Positions 8,230 through 16,556 of a DNA stretch of 64,000 bases are shown here, piece by piece. The position numbers and the translations under genes were made by a program. Under the pieces are notes generated by a model, which was given only the letters and a program-made list of their open reading frames with translations, was not told where the DNA came from and made no database searches. This DNA comes from Anoxybacillus tepidamans PS2. GTDB taxonomy: Bacteria > Bacillota > Bacilli > Bacillales > Anoxybacillaceae. Each line of letters begins with the position of its first letter. Positions within the stretch are counted from its first letter, which is position 1. Location: NCBI RefSeq assembly GCF_000620165.1, contig NZ_JHVN01000014.1, positions 20,904 to 84,903 of the forward strand, in the 5' to 3' direction.

Positions 8230-8514
8230 ATGAACTCTTTCGAAAATTCTTCTGTACAAGAGACCATGGAACGGATTTGGCGCAACACGTGCGGAACATG
8301 GGAAAACTGCAATGTATCAAACGTTCAATCATTTTTATCTGAGTGTTTCGAGCACAACATTGACCCGCAATACTGCATGGATTGGATTACACAACATACG
8401 AATGAAATTCCAAATGCATCAGCAATTTTAGACGAAGCGCAAGAATGGGTGAATGAACATACATCAACCGGCTCGCCTCTCTCTGGCCGTGGCCAAGCAA
8501 CAAATGAAGCATAA
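8230..8514 (+). CDS. Hypothetical small acidic protein
   Basis: 94-aa soluble protein (MNSFENSSVQETMERIW) with three cysteines and several tryptophans (WRNTCGTWENCN, PQYCMDWITQ) in its first two thirds, and a Ser/Gly-rich tail. I do not recognise a family. The start at 8230 is preceded by AAAGGAG with 10-nt spacing; the ATG at 8209 overlaps that site. A GC-rich hairpin follows the stop. Confidence 0.6.
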   Translation: MNSFENSSVQETMERIWRNTCGTWENCNVSNVQSFLSECFEHNIDPQYCMDWITQHTNEIPNASAILDEAQEWVNEHTSTGSPLSGRGQATNEA

Positions 8515-8527
8515 CGGGCATTATAAT

Positions 8528-8552
8528 GGGAGCAGGACGCATCTGCTCCCTT
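8528..8552 (+). terminator. Hairpin, probable terminator
   Basis: GGGAGCAG and CTGCTCCC pair around a short loop just after the stop. The T-tract behind it is weak (CTTCC). Confidence 0.5.
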
Positions 8553-8617
8553 CCGTTCACTAAAACGCAAATGATGTCTAACAGCAAAGGCAATGAAAAC
8601 AAGGAGGAGGAATGTTT

Positions 8618-8872
8618 ATGTGGATTATCAAGACACAACATAAAAGTGGAGACGGGACCACAGTAGCGCTCGAACTCGAAAGTGAAGACGGCCAGTTCGA
8701 TGTGAACGTAAGATGGGACGGATATACGGAAGTGCACATCTATTCCTTAACTGAAGAGAATCGGGAGCTTCAAGACACTTTTCACACATGTGACTTAAAT
8801 GAATTAATCGAAAGGTTGCGATCCTTAAACCAAGTGTGTGATGTATTTTTTAATCAAAGTGAAGCGAAATAA
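8618..8872 (+). CDS. Hypothetical small protein
   Basis: 84-aa soluble protein (MWIIKTQHKSGDGTTVALELE), acidic, with a beta-rich N-terminal half and a helical C-terminus (LNELIERLRSLNQV). Family not recognised. The second ATG (8618) has the AAGGAGGAGG site at a proper distance, while the ATG at 8612 is too close. It is closed by a terminator, so it is a single-gene or two-gene unit with the previous frame. Confidence 0.6.
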   Translation: MWIIKTQHKSGDGTTVALELESEDGQFDVNVRWDGYTEVHIYSLTEENRELQDTFHTCDLNELIERLRSLNQVCDVFFNQSEAK

Positions 8873-8878
8873 ATCAAA

Positions 8879-8918
8879 GGATAGAGTTCATATATGCCAT
8901 GTCTCTATCCCTCTTTAT
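8879..8918 (+). terminator. Intrinsic terminator
   Basis: GGATAGAG and CTCTATCC pair (8-bp stem) and are followed by CTCTTTATTT. Confidence 0.7.
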
Positions 8919-9080
8919 TTATTCTAATAATAGTTCTTGTCCTTTTCTTCTAACTTTCAAAACAAACTCTTTCGCTTACGTTTTAAATATGTACACTCTC
9001 TTCATTTCACACACCTTTTACAACAATCAAGCTACCCGTTTATCACTATCACTTGTATCACGATTCCCGAAATGCTCAGG

Positions 9081-9583
9081 CTATGACAACAATTTGGCCA
9101 TGTAGTATTCGTCGACATATTGTCCATTGATGTTCAATGAATGACGTTTCACTCCTTCTTGTTCAAACCCCATTTTTTGTACAAGGAAACCGCCTGGTGA
9201 TTGTCTGCCACAACAGTCAGCTCTAAGCGATGAATCCCTTTCGTGCGCGCCCATCGCTCCAATTCCGTAAACAGCATTGTCCCGATTCCTTTTCCTCGAT
9301 AAGAAGCAAGCACACCAATGACAATATATACGATATGTTGATTCCGCCTTGCGCGCCCGCCTCTTGCCACTAAATAGCCGGCTAATTCTCCCTCTTCTGT
9401 CTCGGCTAGCAGAATCGTTGTATTTTCCTCATTTTCGATCGCCTCGAGCTGGCCGCGCTGTTCTTTCAGAGTGAGCCGCCGTTCGCTCGGCTCAAATAAC
9501 AAATAGTCCGATTCGCGCTCTACTTGTAAAATCAAAGCTGTCAAACGTTCAGCATCATCAACCGTTGCATGGCGGATGTTCAA
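9081..9583 (-). pseudogene. GNAT N-acetyltransferase, C-terminal frameshift
   Basis: Acetyl-CoA-dependent N-acetyltransferase. The intact part has the GNAT A motif (VLASYRGKGIGTMLF) and B motif (LELTVVADNHQAVSLYKKWG). After that the frame reads LNKKE and stops at 9149. One base further the other frame reads FEQEGVKRHSLNINGQYVDE and ends YYMAKLLS at 9081, the normal GNAT ending. So one base is missing near 9165-9171, beside a run of four C (G on the coding strand). The corrected protein is 167 aa. The TTG start at 9583 follows GGGAGGGGAGG and overlaps the end of the upstream GNAT gene. Confidence 0.85.
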
Positions 9584-10020
9584 GTTCCTCCCCTCCCTCC
9601 AAATATTCTTTTGCCAACTCCGCGCTGCGATAGCGGGCTAACGCCGTCTTCGCCTTTCGGAATCCCGCTTGGATATAAAACGGTTCGTTTTCCTGTTGTC
9701 GAAATGAGATGGACACATGAGACCGATTGAAGCTGCGCTAGCAAATCTCCCACAATCGCCTTCCCAATTCCCTTACCTTGATAATCACGATGAACGATTA
9801 CATCATAAATCGCCGCATTAAACACCCCATCGGAAAGAGCGCGTCCAAATCCGACGAGAAGACCATCGAAAAATGCCAGCGCTACAATATTGCTTGCTTG
9901 AAAAACGCGCTGAATGATCGTTTCCGTATGCCTCATCCAACCAACCGATTCGTATATTTCTTTCATTCGTGTCCAATTCACATCCGTTAAATCACGTTCT
10001 ATATGTACTTTACCCGGCAT
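9558..10020 (-). pseudogene. GNAT N-acetyltransferase, C-terminal frameshift
   Basis: Second GNAT, upstream in the same operon. Motif A is YQGKGIGKAIV. The present frame reads ISTTGKRTVLYPSG and continues as low-complexity sequence to 9580. Dropping one base near 9687 gives GKEPFYIQAGFRKAKTAL and ends in the overlap with the next gene at 9558; the FY--AGF block is the expected GNAT motif. The corrected length is 153 aa. The start is taken at 10020 (MPGKVH), 7 nt after GGGGAG. The true end overlaps the next GNAT by about 26 nt. Confidence 0.8.
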
Positions 10021-10024
10021 ATCC

Positions 10025-10213
10025 TCACTCCCCATCTTTATTCGAATCAAGCAGTTGCGTCATTCTTTCTAACTTTCTTTCTATGCTTTTCAATGTTCGA
10101 TTTTGAATGATGATGTTTACAAAGAAAAGTAGCAGTAGTCCTGTAAGCAACATAATGAAAACAATAGGTAATAGCGAAAACTAAAAATCAGCAGCCATTC
10201 CTTCGTTCGCCAT
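10025..10213 (-). pseudogene. Small DUF4083-like membrane protein with an in-frame TAG
   Basis: From an ATG at 10213 with AAGGAGG upstream the frame reads MANEGMAADF, then TAG at 10181-10183, then continues open for 52 more codons as one membrane helix (FSLLPIVFIMLL) and a basic, coiled-coil-like tail (KSIERKLERMTQLL) to a TGA at 10025. Helix plus ERKLERM tail resembles the small DUF4083 proteins of Bacillus. A single base change would explain the stop. It is the first gene of the same operon as the two broken GNAT genes. Confidence 0.55.
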
Positions 10214-10352
10214 TAGCTCGTTCCTCCTTCACATATCATTGTGTCTTTCAAAAAATTCGACATCATTCGTTTATTCCCTCCCTTTTTGGTTGCATCTTCC
10301 AATGGGGACTCGTATTATTCTATATAAAATACATAAGAAAGGATGTTGTACA

Positions 10353-10946
10353 ATGGCAAAACAATTGCCGCCTGGTCAATTCGAAACAGACAAATGGCCG
10401 ATTCTCCATGAAGGAGATGTATATGAATTTGATGAAACAACATGGTCATTTCGCCTCTTTGGCGACGTAAAAGAGGAGAGCGTTCTTTCATACAAACAAG
10501 TAATGGAGTTGCCTAAAACAATCGCAACGATTGATATGCATTGTGTCACCACTTGGTCGAAGTTTGAAACAACGTTTGAAGGAATTGCATTTCGCGAATT
10601 TTTACAGTTTGTAGAGCTTCATCCAGACGTAAAATATGTAAAACTGTATGGCTATTTGAATGGCGATCCTTTTGGTTACTCGGCGAACTTACCCCTTGAA
10701 GCGCTCATGGGAGATGATGCGCTCTTTGTTTACCGCTGGAAAGACAATCATTATGATTGGCAACATATTTCGCCCAAGCACGGCTATCCACTTCGCTTTA
10801 TTCCACCGGCATCCTTTTACTTATGGAAAGGAACAAAGTGGACTTCAGGGATTCGCTTCATGAAAAAAGACGAACCGGGCTACTGGGAGGAACGCGGATA
10901 TTCGATGACAGCAAATCCATTCAAAGAAGAAAGATTTTCTGTATAA
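10353..10946 (+). CDS. yuiH: Sulfite oxidase-like molybdopterin oxidoreductase
   Basis: 197-aa soluble protein of the molybdopterin-binding sulfite oxidase / MsrP fold, matching Bacillus YuiH. The segment DMHCVTTWSKF holds the cysteine that ligates molybdenum, and SPKHGYPLRFIPP and RFMKKDEPGYWEERGY are family blocks. It has no signal peptide, so it should act in the cytoplasm; the substrate is unknown. I start at 10353 (MAKQLPPGQF), which has GAAAGGATG upstream; the open frame reaches back to 10239 without a site. A degenerate IS605-like hairpin begins a few bases after the stop. Confidence 0.85.
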   Translation: MAKQLPPGQFETDKWPILHEGDVYEFDETTWSFRLFGDVKEESVLSYKQVMELPKTIATIDMHCVTTWSKFETTFEGIAFREFLQFVELHPDVKYVKLYGYLNGDPFGYSANLPLEALMGDDALFVYRWKDNHYDWQHISPKHGYPLRFIPPASFYLWKGTKWTSGIRFMKKDEPGYWEERGYSMTANPFKEERFSV

Positions 10947-10954
10947 CTCTTGGC

Positions 10955-10988
10955 GAACCCCTCCTTTAGGTGCGGGGGACTTCTCGGT
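10955..10988 (-). repeat. Degenerate IS605/IS1341-type end hairpin
   Basis: On the minus strand this reads TTTACCGAGAAGTCCCCCGC and closes with AGGAGGGG. The CCGAGAAGTC core is shared with the copies at 421-466 and 62860-62900, but the stem is shorter. No transposase lies nearby. Confidence 0.5.
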
Positions 10989-10999
10989 AAATACGCTAA

Positions 11000-11040
11000 A
11001 TAATAAAAGGGACCGCATTTTCAAACAGCGGTCCCTTTCG
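11000..11040. terminator. Bidirectional intrinsic terminator between yuiH and ribU
   Basis: AAAGGGACCGC and GCGGTCCCTTT form an 11-bp stem, with T-rich DNA on both sides. Confidence 0.8.
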
Positions 11041-11046
11041 CTATGC

Positions 11047-11634
11047 TCATACATGATTGGTTGTCGTTTGCTTTTGCAGCCACGGACGTAACCGGAGAAA
11101 CAGAAGCATAAAAACGAGGGTGATGATCGCACCTTTTATTGCGTTGAACGGCAAGATCGCTGAAACGATGAGCGCTTTCGCTTCTGGCGCACTCATTGCC
11201 GGCATGCCGAGAAAAATCGTATAAGCCGGCAAAAAGATGTAATAGTTTAACACGCTCATCGCGACAGCCATCACAATCGTGCCGCCGACCAAGCCAGCCA
11301 TCATTCCTTTTTTTGACGTCATTTTACGGTAAAGATAGTATGTTGGTAAAATAAATGTCATTCCAGCAACAAAGTTGGCAATATGTCCGACCGGAACACC
11401 GGTAGCGCTGCCAACAAGAAAATAGTTTAACACGTTTTTCAGTAATTCTACGAGCGCCCCAGCGAGCGGTCCATATAGCAAAGCAGCTACTAACGCCGGC
11501 ACATCGCTAAAATCAACGAGTAAAAAGTTAGGAAATGCCGGAAGCGGAAAGTTTAGCAGCATCAGCACATAGGAGATGGCGCTAAACACTCCAATAGACA
11601 CAAAGGCGCGTACATTCATTGCTTTCATATTCAT
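11047..11634 (-). CDS. ribU: Riboflavin ECF transporter S component RibU
   Basis: 195-aa membrane protein with about six helices, the substrate-binding subunit of an energy-coupling-factor riboflavin importer. The N-terminal MNVRAFVSIGVFSAISYVLM and FPNFLLVDFSDVPALVAALL segments are typical of RibU/FmnP, and an FMN riboswitch lies upstream on the same strand. The energising EcfA/T subunits are not in this window. I start at 11634, behind AGAAGGAG; the longer frame to 11664 runs through that site. Confidence 0.9.
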   Translation of the reverse strand: MNMKAMNVRAFVSIGVFSAISYVLMLLNFPLPAFPNFLLVDFSDVPALVAALLYGPLAGALVELLKNVLNYFLVGSATGVPVGHIANFVAGMTFILPTYYLYRKMTSKKGMMAGLVGGTIVMAVAMSVLNYYIFLPAYTIFLGMPAMSAPEAKALIVSAILPFNAIKGAIITLVFMLLFLRLRPWLQKQTTTNHV

Positions 11635-11749
11635 TCTCCTCTCCTTCTCGTGATCCATCCCCACAAGAAGAAGGCTGCCGACTTGAGCATAGAGCCATGG
11701 CTACCATAAACGAAAATCTTCACATTAGTAGTGAAACAACACGAATTTT

Positions 11750-11784
11750 TTAATAAAAAACCCTTAAGCGTGAATGCTTAAGGG
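11750..11784 (-). terminator. Terminator in the ribU leader (riboswitch expression platform)
   Basis: CCCTTAAGC and GCTTAAGGG form a 9-bp stem, followed on the minus strand by TTTTTTATT. It lies between the FMN aptamer and ribU, the expected place for premature termination when FMN is bound. Confidence 0.8.
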
Positions 11785-11840
11785 AGAAAAATAGGCATGC
11801 TCAAATAGACGTTCAAGCGCCTGACCGAACGCCGGCAAAC

Positions 11841-11975
11841 CTTCATCTTCTCCCATCCAGACTATACTGTCGGCTCCGGACTCGCACCGGATCCTGCCTT
11901 TTCGGCTCGCGGGCTAAGAAGCGTGAGCGCTTCATCACCGCCGGTCGGGAATTTCACCCTGCCCCGAAGATGAAT
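11841..11975 (-). promoter_or_regulatory. FMN riboswitch (RFN element)
   Basis: The minus strand carries the conserved RFN pieces in order: CTTCGGGGCAGGGTGAAATT, CCGACCGGCGGT, a variable stem, AGCCCGCGAGC, GGCAGGATCCGGTG, CCGGAGCCGACAGTATAGTC and TGGATGGGAGAAGATG. The ends ATTCATCTTC and GAAGATGAAG close helix P1. FMN binding is expected to reduce ribU expression through the terminator that follows. Confidence 0.95.
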
Positions 11976-11993
11976 CGTATATTTTACATATTT

Positions 11994-12023
11994 ACTATAC
12001 AATTTTCCTATCGTTCCTGTCTA
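11994..12023 (-). promoter_or_regulatory. Promoter of the ribU leader
   Basis: On the minus strand TAGACA (12018-12023) and TATAGT (11994-11999) are 18 bp apart, about 20 nt upstream of the riboswitch. Confidence 0.5.
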
Positions 12024-12138
12024 TTGAAAAGTTTTTAACCCGAAAAAACTGTATTACAACAAAATTTTTCCTGTATGCGATAGTTTTGTGATAAAATAAA
12101 TCCGGAAAAATTTAGCGAATCGTAAGGAGATGGAAAGA

Positions 12139-13371
12139 ATGAAACAAGAAATTATAGAGCGTTTTACCAAATATGTGAAAGTCAATACGCAATCCAATCC
12201 CGCTAGCGATACGTGCCCTTCTACTCCTGGCCAGCTTGAACTGGCACATATGCTAGTCGAAGAGTTAAAAGCCATCGGCATGGAAGAAGTGACGATGGAC
12301 GAAAACGGGTATGTGATGGCAACATTGCCGGCAAATACGGATAAAGAGGTGCCGACGATCGGATTTTTAGCGCATCTCGATACGGCGACCGATTTTACCG
12401 GTGCGAATGTCAATCCGCAAATCGTCGAAGCCTATGACGGCGGCGACATCGTATTGAACGAATCGTTACATATCGTTCTATCTCCCGCTGATTTTCCTGA
12501 GCTCGCTAATTACAAAGGCCATACGCTCATTACAACAGACGGCACAACGCTTTTAGGGGCCGATAATAAAGCGGGCATTGCCGAAATTATGACAGCGATG
12601 GCCTACTTAATTCAACACCCGGAAATTAAGCACGGCAAAATTCGCGTTGCCTTTACGCCTGATGAAGAAATCGGCAGAGGACCACACAAATTTGATGTCG
12701 CTGCTTTCGGAGCAAAATATGCTTACACCGTCGACGGCGGTCCGCTTGGAGAGTTAGAATATGAGAGTTTTAACGCGGCGCAGGCAAAACTCACATTTAA
12801 GGGGAAAAACGTCCATCCTGGTACAGCGAAAGGAAAAATGATCAACTCGATGAAAATGGCGATGGAATTTCATGAACAATTGCCAAAAACGGAAGCGCCA
12901 GAGCATACAGACGGTTATGAAGGGTTTTACCACTTGCTATCTTTTGAAGGTAATGTAGAACAAACAACACTTCATTACATTATCCGCGACTTCGACCGCG
13001 GGACATTTGAGGAAAGAAAAGAAAAAATGGAAGAGATCGTCGCACAGTTGCGAGAAAAATATGGGGCAGAACGAATTGCGCTTGATATTAGTGACCAATA
13101 TTACAACATGCGCGAAAAAATTGAGCCTGTAAAAGAAGTGGTAGATATTGCGTACGAGGCGATGAACAATTTAGGCATTGAACCAATTATCAAACCGATT
13201 CGCGGTGGTACGGACGGTTCGCAGCTTTCATATATGGGACTGCCTACTCCTAACATTTTTACAGGCGGCGAAAACTTCCACGGCCGCTATGAATATATTT
13301 CCGTTGATAACATGGTCAAAGCCGTAAATGTTATTATTGAAATCGCCAAACTGTTCGAACAGAAAGCATAA
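12139..13371 (+). CDS. pepT: Peptidase T (tripeptide aminopeptidase)
   Basis: 410-aa cytoplasmic M20B zinc aminopeptidase that releases the N-terminal residue of tripeptides. Metal and catalytic motifs are visible: [11 protein letters not shown] (first His and Asp), [16 protein letters not shown] (bridging Asp), [10 protein letters not shown] (catalytic and metal Glu) and [13 protein letters not shown] (last His). The start is the second ATG (12139), with AAGGAG 9 nt upstream; the ATG at 12130 touches that site. Length and motifs are complete. Confidence 0.95.
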   Translation: MKQEIIERFTKYVKVNTQSNPASDTCPSTPGQLELAHMLVEELKAIGMEEVTMDENGYVMATLPANTDKEVPTIGFLAHLDTATDFTGANVNPQIVEAYDGGDIVLNESLHIVLSPADFPELANYKGHTLITTDGTTLLGADNKAGIAEIMTAMAYLIQHPEIKHGKIRVAFTPDEEIGRGPHKFDVAAFGAKYAYTVDGGPLGELEYESFNAAQAKLTFKGKNVHPGTAKGKMINSMKMAMEFHEQLPKTEAPEHTDGYEGFYHLLSFEGNVEQTTLHYIIRDFDRGTFEERKEKMEEIVAQLREKYGAERIALDISDQYYNMREKIEPVKEVVDIAYEAMNNLGIEPIIKPIRGGTDGSQLSYMGLPTPNIFTGGENFHGRYEYISVDNMVKAVNVIIEIAKLFEQKA

Positions 13372-13426
13372 CAAATCCCTTCTCTCTTCGCCCCTTGCTT
13401 ACCGACAGCGAAAGCGGGGGATTTGT
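13371..13426 (+). terminator. Possible terminator after pepT
   Basis: ACAAATCCC (13371-13379) and GGGATTTGT (13418-13426) are perfect inverted repeats around a loop that also contains TTCGC/GCGAA. No clear T-run follows, so efficiency is uncertain. Confidence 0.4.
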
Positions 13427-13487
13427 TGACCGATCAATCATCCCCCGTTTCAAAGGAGGAATCTTCTCACGCAAAATGATAAATTTC

Positions 13488-13517
13488 TTGTGATTCCCCT
13501 TTATTTAGGATTATAAT
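13488..13517 (+). promoter_or_regulatory. Promoter of the predicted antisense RNA
   Basis: TTGTGA (13488-13493) and a perfect TATAAT (13512-13517) are 18 bp apart on the plus strand and point into the 3' end of the toxin gene. Confidence 0.55.
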
Positions 13518-13523
13518 GAAAGT

Positions 13524-13667
13524 GAATGACATAGAATAAAGGTAGGACATTGGCCGCTACCAATGTCCTATTCATACACAGCTGCTGCAAGAAGCGCAGT
13601 GGCCCAAAATGCGGATAGTAACCTACCCTTACTTAGGCCGAGCGGGGTGGGTTACTTTTTGTCTTTT
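13524..13667 (+). ncRNA. Predicted antisense antitoxin RNA of a type I toxin-antitoxin locus
   Basis: A plus-strand promoter at 13488-13517 and an intrinsic terminator at 13618-13667 (GTAACC...GGTTAC stem followed by TTTTTGTCTTTT) bound an RNA of about 140 nt. It would be fully complementary to the 3' part of the toxin message and would overlap the last codons of the toxin at 13652. This convergent layout is that of Bacillus type I antitoxins that pair at the toxin 3' end. The RNA itself is inferred. Confidence 0.55.
13543..13570 (-). terminator. Terminator of the toxin message
   Basis: TAGGACATTGG and CCAATGTCCTA form an 11-bp perfect stem with a 6-nt loop, followed on the minus strand by CCTTTATTC. 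It lies about 80 nt after the toxin stop. Confidence 0.6.
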
Positions 13668-13741
13668 GATACAGAAATAATGGTTACCACTAATGATGCA
13701 AACGCAATCATTAACGTTAAAGCATCGGTAATGGTCATCAT
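13652..13741 (-). CDS. Putative holin-like type I toxin peptide
   Basis: 29-residue peptide: MMTITDALTLMIAFASLVVT, then IISVSKDKK. One membrane helix and a short lysine-rich tail are the hallmark of the short holin-like toxins of Firmicutes, which depolarise the membrane when over-made. AAAGGGGGTGG lies upstream of the double ATG, and TATAAT (13805-13810, minus strand) is a plausible -10. An antisense RNA is predicted from the other strand. It is too short to be found by usual gene length cut-offs. The family match is by recognition of the peptide pattern. Confidence 0.75.
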   Translation of the reverse strand: MMTITDALTLMIAFASLVVTIISVSKDKK

Positions 13742-13933
13742 CAAAGCCACCCCCTTTCTATAAGGGAGTGACCACCGCCCACCCTACAATAGCCGTGCAT
13801 GTTTATTATATCATAGATTACCAAAATAGGAACATATATTCTTATTTTAGTTTCAATTACTTAACTGTACTATTCCTAAAAAAGCCGCTTCGTCACAAAG
13901 CTTGCATGTTCCCCTCATATTATCATCTTCCGT

Positions 13934-14560
13934 TCAATACAGCCTTTTTGTATAACTTTCCTGAAGCCGTTCCGTGATTTGTTCCGCTGTCATATCGGGC
14001 AGCTTCGCATGTGCATGCAGCATATTCGCCGCTAGCGGCAACGTTTCCCGCTCCGGCCAAGAATCCGCATCCCAAAGCCTTGAACGGATTAAAGATTTAG
14101 CACAATGAATAAAGCATTCCTCCACTTCAACGCCAATCCCTATTAAAGGATTTCGACCTTTTACCGCCATTTGTGCAAGCAAATGTTCATCCCGCACTAA
14201 ACAAGCATTCCCATTCACCCGAAGCGTTTCCCCTAAACCAGGAATGAAAAACAGCAGACCGACTTTCGGATTGGACAAAATATTGCGCATCGAATCCATT
14301 CGCTTATTGCCGGGACGTTCCGGGATGATCAAATGCTTTTTATCTATTACCTTTACAAACCCTGGCATATCGCCGCGCGGAGAAGCATCGCAGCATCCCG
14401 ATTGATCAGAAGTCGCGATGACGATAAAGGGAGAAAGCGATATAAAACGCCGGCAGTGCTCGTCTAAATACGAAATCACCTTTCGCTTCACCAATTCGCT
14501 CGGTTGGCCGATCAATGAACGCAGCTCTTCCTCCGTTGTCACTTTATGCTCAAACAACAT
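13934..14560 (-). CDS. Pyridoxamine 5'-phosphate oxidase family FMN-binding protein
   Basis: 208-aa split-barrel flavoprotein. FIVIATSDQSGCCDASPRGD and LLFFIPGLGETLRVNGNACLV are the conserved FMN-binding blocks of the PPOX-like family (the group often called DR2398-type). An HCAKSLIRSRLWD segment follows, as in that subgroup. The reaction is unknown; relatives reduce or protect small molecules using FMN or F420. I start at the ATG at 14560 with AAGGAG upstream. It stands alone between the toxin locus and a divergent DUF2339 gene. Confidence 0.8.
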   Translation of the reverse strand: MLFEHKVTTEEELRSLIGQPSELVKRKVISYLDEHCRRFISLSPFIVIATSDQSGCCDASPRGDMPGFVKVIDKKHLIIPERPGNKRMDSMRNILSNPKVGLLFFIPGLGETLRVNGNACLVRDEHLLAQMAVKGRNPLIGIGVEVEECFIHCAKSLIRSRLWDADSWPERETLPLAANMLHAHAKLPDMTAEQITERLQESYTKRLY

Positions 14561-14705
14561 TCTCACTCCTTGCCGAATTATGAGATTAACTTTTTTACTT
14601 CAACAAAGAATCATCATTTCCTACCCGATATATTTCAATGGTTACAGAATTGGTATATAATGTATTTGGAAACATTTACTATTACTACAGGGAGGCGGGG
14701 ATTTT

Positions 14706-16379
14706 TTGCGTGACGAGCAACTGAATCAATTAGAACAAAAAATGAAAACGTTAGAAGCAGAAGTGATTTTCTTAAAAAAGCAAAACCAAGAAATTTTAGA
14801 TCAGCTTTCGGCCCTTCGGCAACGAACGAAAACGCCGACAGAAGTAACCGTCAACAAGCAGAAGCGTCGTCCTGCTTCAGCTCATTCTAAAAAGGAGAAA
14901 AAACCAGTCGATTGGGAAGTGCTTATTGGCCAAGTATGGCTTCCGCGTATTTTCGTTTTTGTTCTTCTTTTAGGCATCGTTTGGGCGTTTAAAGTGGCGA
15001 GCACTATCGGATTGTTCGGTCCGGGGATAAGATCATTGTTAGGATTTATTGCCGGAGGCGCTCTCATTGTATTGGCTGAAAAACAAATAAAGCAAAATAG
15101 GCGTGCGTTAGGTCTCGTTCTTTATGGCGGCTCGGTTTCCATTTTCATGTTAACCACTTTCGCCGTCCATGTGTTGTATCATTTTATCCCTGCATCCATT
15201 GCTTTTATTTTAAACATTATATGGATTGCGCTCGGCATCTTCTTATCAAATAAACATCGTTCACAAGTTTTAGCGATTTTTGTAGGGATCGGCGGCTATT
15301 TAATTCCATTTTTATTAGAAAGCCAGCATCATAATTTATATTTGTTCGCTTCTTACGAAGTGCTGCTTTATTTCAGTTTGCTGCTCTTTTCTTTGCAAAA
15401 ACGCTTTGTTTGGCTATATATCGCTTCTGCCGGATTGTTACACGCCGCATTTTTTGCTTATATTGTGATTGGTTCATTTAGCGCTCACTCAAATGCCTTG
15501 GCGCTTAAAATATTTGCTGTGGCCATTTTAATTCAGCATTTGCTGCTATTTGTTGCCTTTCTAAAGAAAACATTATATATTCGCGAGCAAATGTCCACGC
15601 TGTTTGCGAGTTTCGTCTTGTCTATTATGTGGGTGTTTGCCGCATTTGATCACAATGACGGGATCATCAATTTATCTCTAACACTCTTTTTGGCGATTTA
15701 CGCTTATATTGCTTATTTATTTCATCAAAAAGATTCCGATAGGCAGAGCATTGCCCTGTCAATTGCCACTTTTTCGCTGCTAACTCTCTTTATTCATCTG
15801 TTTGATTCGGAATATATCGCTTCTTTCGTATTATTAGAGGGGGCTATCGCTCTTTTCCTAGGAATCAAATTGAAATCGGTTCTGCAGCAAATTTCCGGTG
15901 GATTTGTTTGTATCATTGGTTCTGTTTCGGTATTGAGCGATTGGATTCACGAAATCGTTTCTATTGAAACGCTGCATTGGACCGTTGAACTAGCAACTCT
16001 AGGGTTTCTTATGAACGTGTTCAAACGGTTCCCTTTGAAAAATGATCTGCAAAAAATTCCGTTCGCTTCGTTTATAGCGGTGCTATTTTTATTCGTTTCC
16101 CAAATCAGCGTGGTTTTAACCCAATCGTTTAGCAGTCATATACAACAAATGGCCCTGTCTTTTACTTGGGCTGTCTTTGCTGTTCTCAGCGTTGTTTTTG
16201 GAACGATGCGAGCGAAAAGATCGATGCGCCTGTTAGGGGTAGTGCTGCTTTTCTTAACATTGCTGAAATTAATTTTTATTGATCTTCCGATCGTTTCTTT
16301 ACTGATACGTTCCATCCTATTTATTGGACTTGGCGGCATCGGAATCTTAATGTCTCGCATGTTTTACAGAAAAAGCTGA
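14706..16379 (+). CDS. DUF2339 family multi-spanning membrane protein
   Basis: 557-aa membrane protein. Residues 1-40 form a coiled coil (QLNQLEQKMKTLEAEVIFLK), then a basic linker, then the family signature VDWEVLIGQVWLPRIFVFVL, followed by about 14 tightly packed helices to the C-terminus. Function unknown. The start is a TTG at 14706 preceded by GGGAGGCGGGG. A strong terminator follows, so it is monocistronic. Confidence 0.8.
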   Translation: MRDEQLNQLEQKMKTLEAEVIFLKKQNQEILDQLSALRQRTKTPTEVTVNKQKRRPASAHSKKEKKPVDWEVLIGQVWLPRIFVFVLLLGIVWAFKVASTIGLFGPGIRSLLGFIAGGALIVLAEKQIKQNRRALGLVLYGGSVSIFMLTTFAVHVLYHFIPASIAFILNIIWIALGIFLSNKHRSQVLAIFVGIGGYLIPFLLESQHHNLYLFASYEVLLYFSLLLFSLQKRFVWLYIASAGLLHAAFFAYIVIGSFSAHSNALALKIFAVAILIQHLLLFVAFLKKTLYIREQMSTLFASFVLSIMWVFAAFDHNDGIINLSLTLFLAIYAYIAYLFHQKDSDRQSIALSIATFSLLTLFIHLFDSEYIASFVLLEGAIALFLGIKLKSVLQQISGGFVCIIGSVSVLSDWIHEIVSIETLHWTVELATLGFLMNVFKRFPLKNDLQKIPFASFIAVLFLFVSQISVVLTQSFSSHIQQMALSFTWAVFAVLSVVFGTMRAKRSMRLLGVVLLFLTLLKLIFIDLPIVSLLIRSILFIGLGGIGILMSRMFYRKS

Positions 16380-16386
16380 TCTCCTT

Positions 16387-16424
16387 CCCCGCTTTCCTAT
16401 AGCGAAAGTGGGGATTTTTTTAAT
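16387..16424 (+). terminator. Intrinsic terminator after the DUF2339 gene
   Basis: CCCCGCTTTC and GAAAGTGGGG pair across a 7-nt loop and are followed by ATTTTTTTAA. Confidence 0.85.
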
Positions 16425-16556
16425 TCCCTTACCAGCACTGCCGAATTCCTTTTTGCACCGATAAAAGCAAAAATCTCTCATCATATTTCCCGTATGGAAA
16501 TCTCTTTTTTTCTAATAATAAAAATATCAAAATGTTTCTTACGAGGAGTGTATAAC

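Noticed and set aside
13563..13763. Plus-strand frame of 66 codons over the toxin locus
   Set aside because: It is the complement of the toxin gene and its terminator; no ribosome site. The minus-strand peptide explains the region better.
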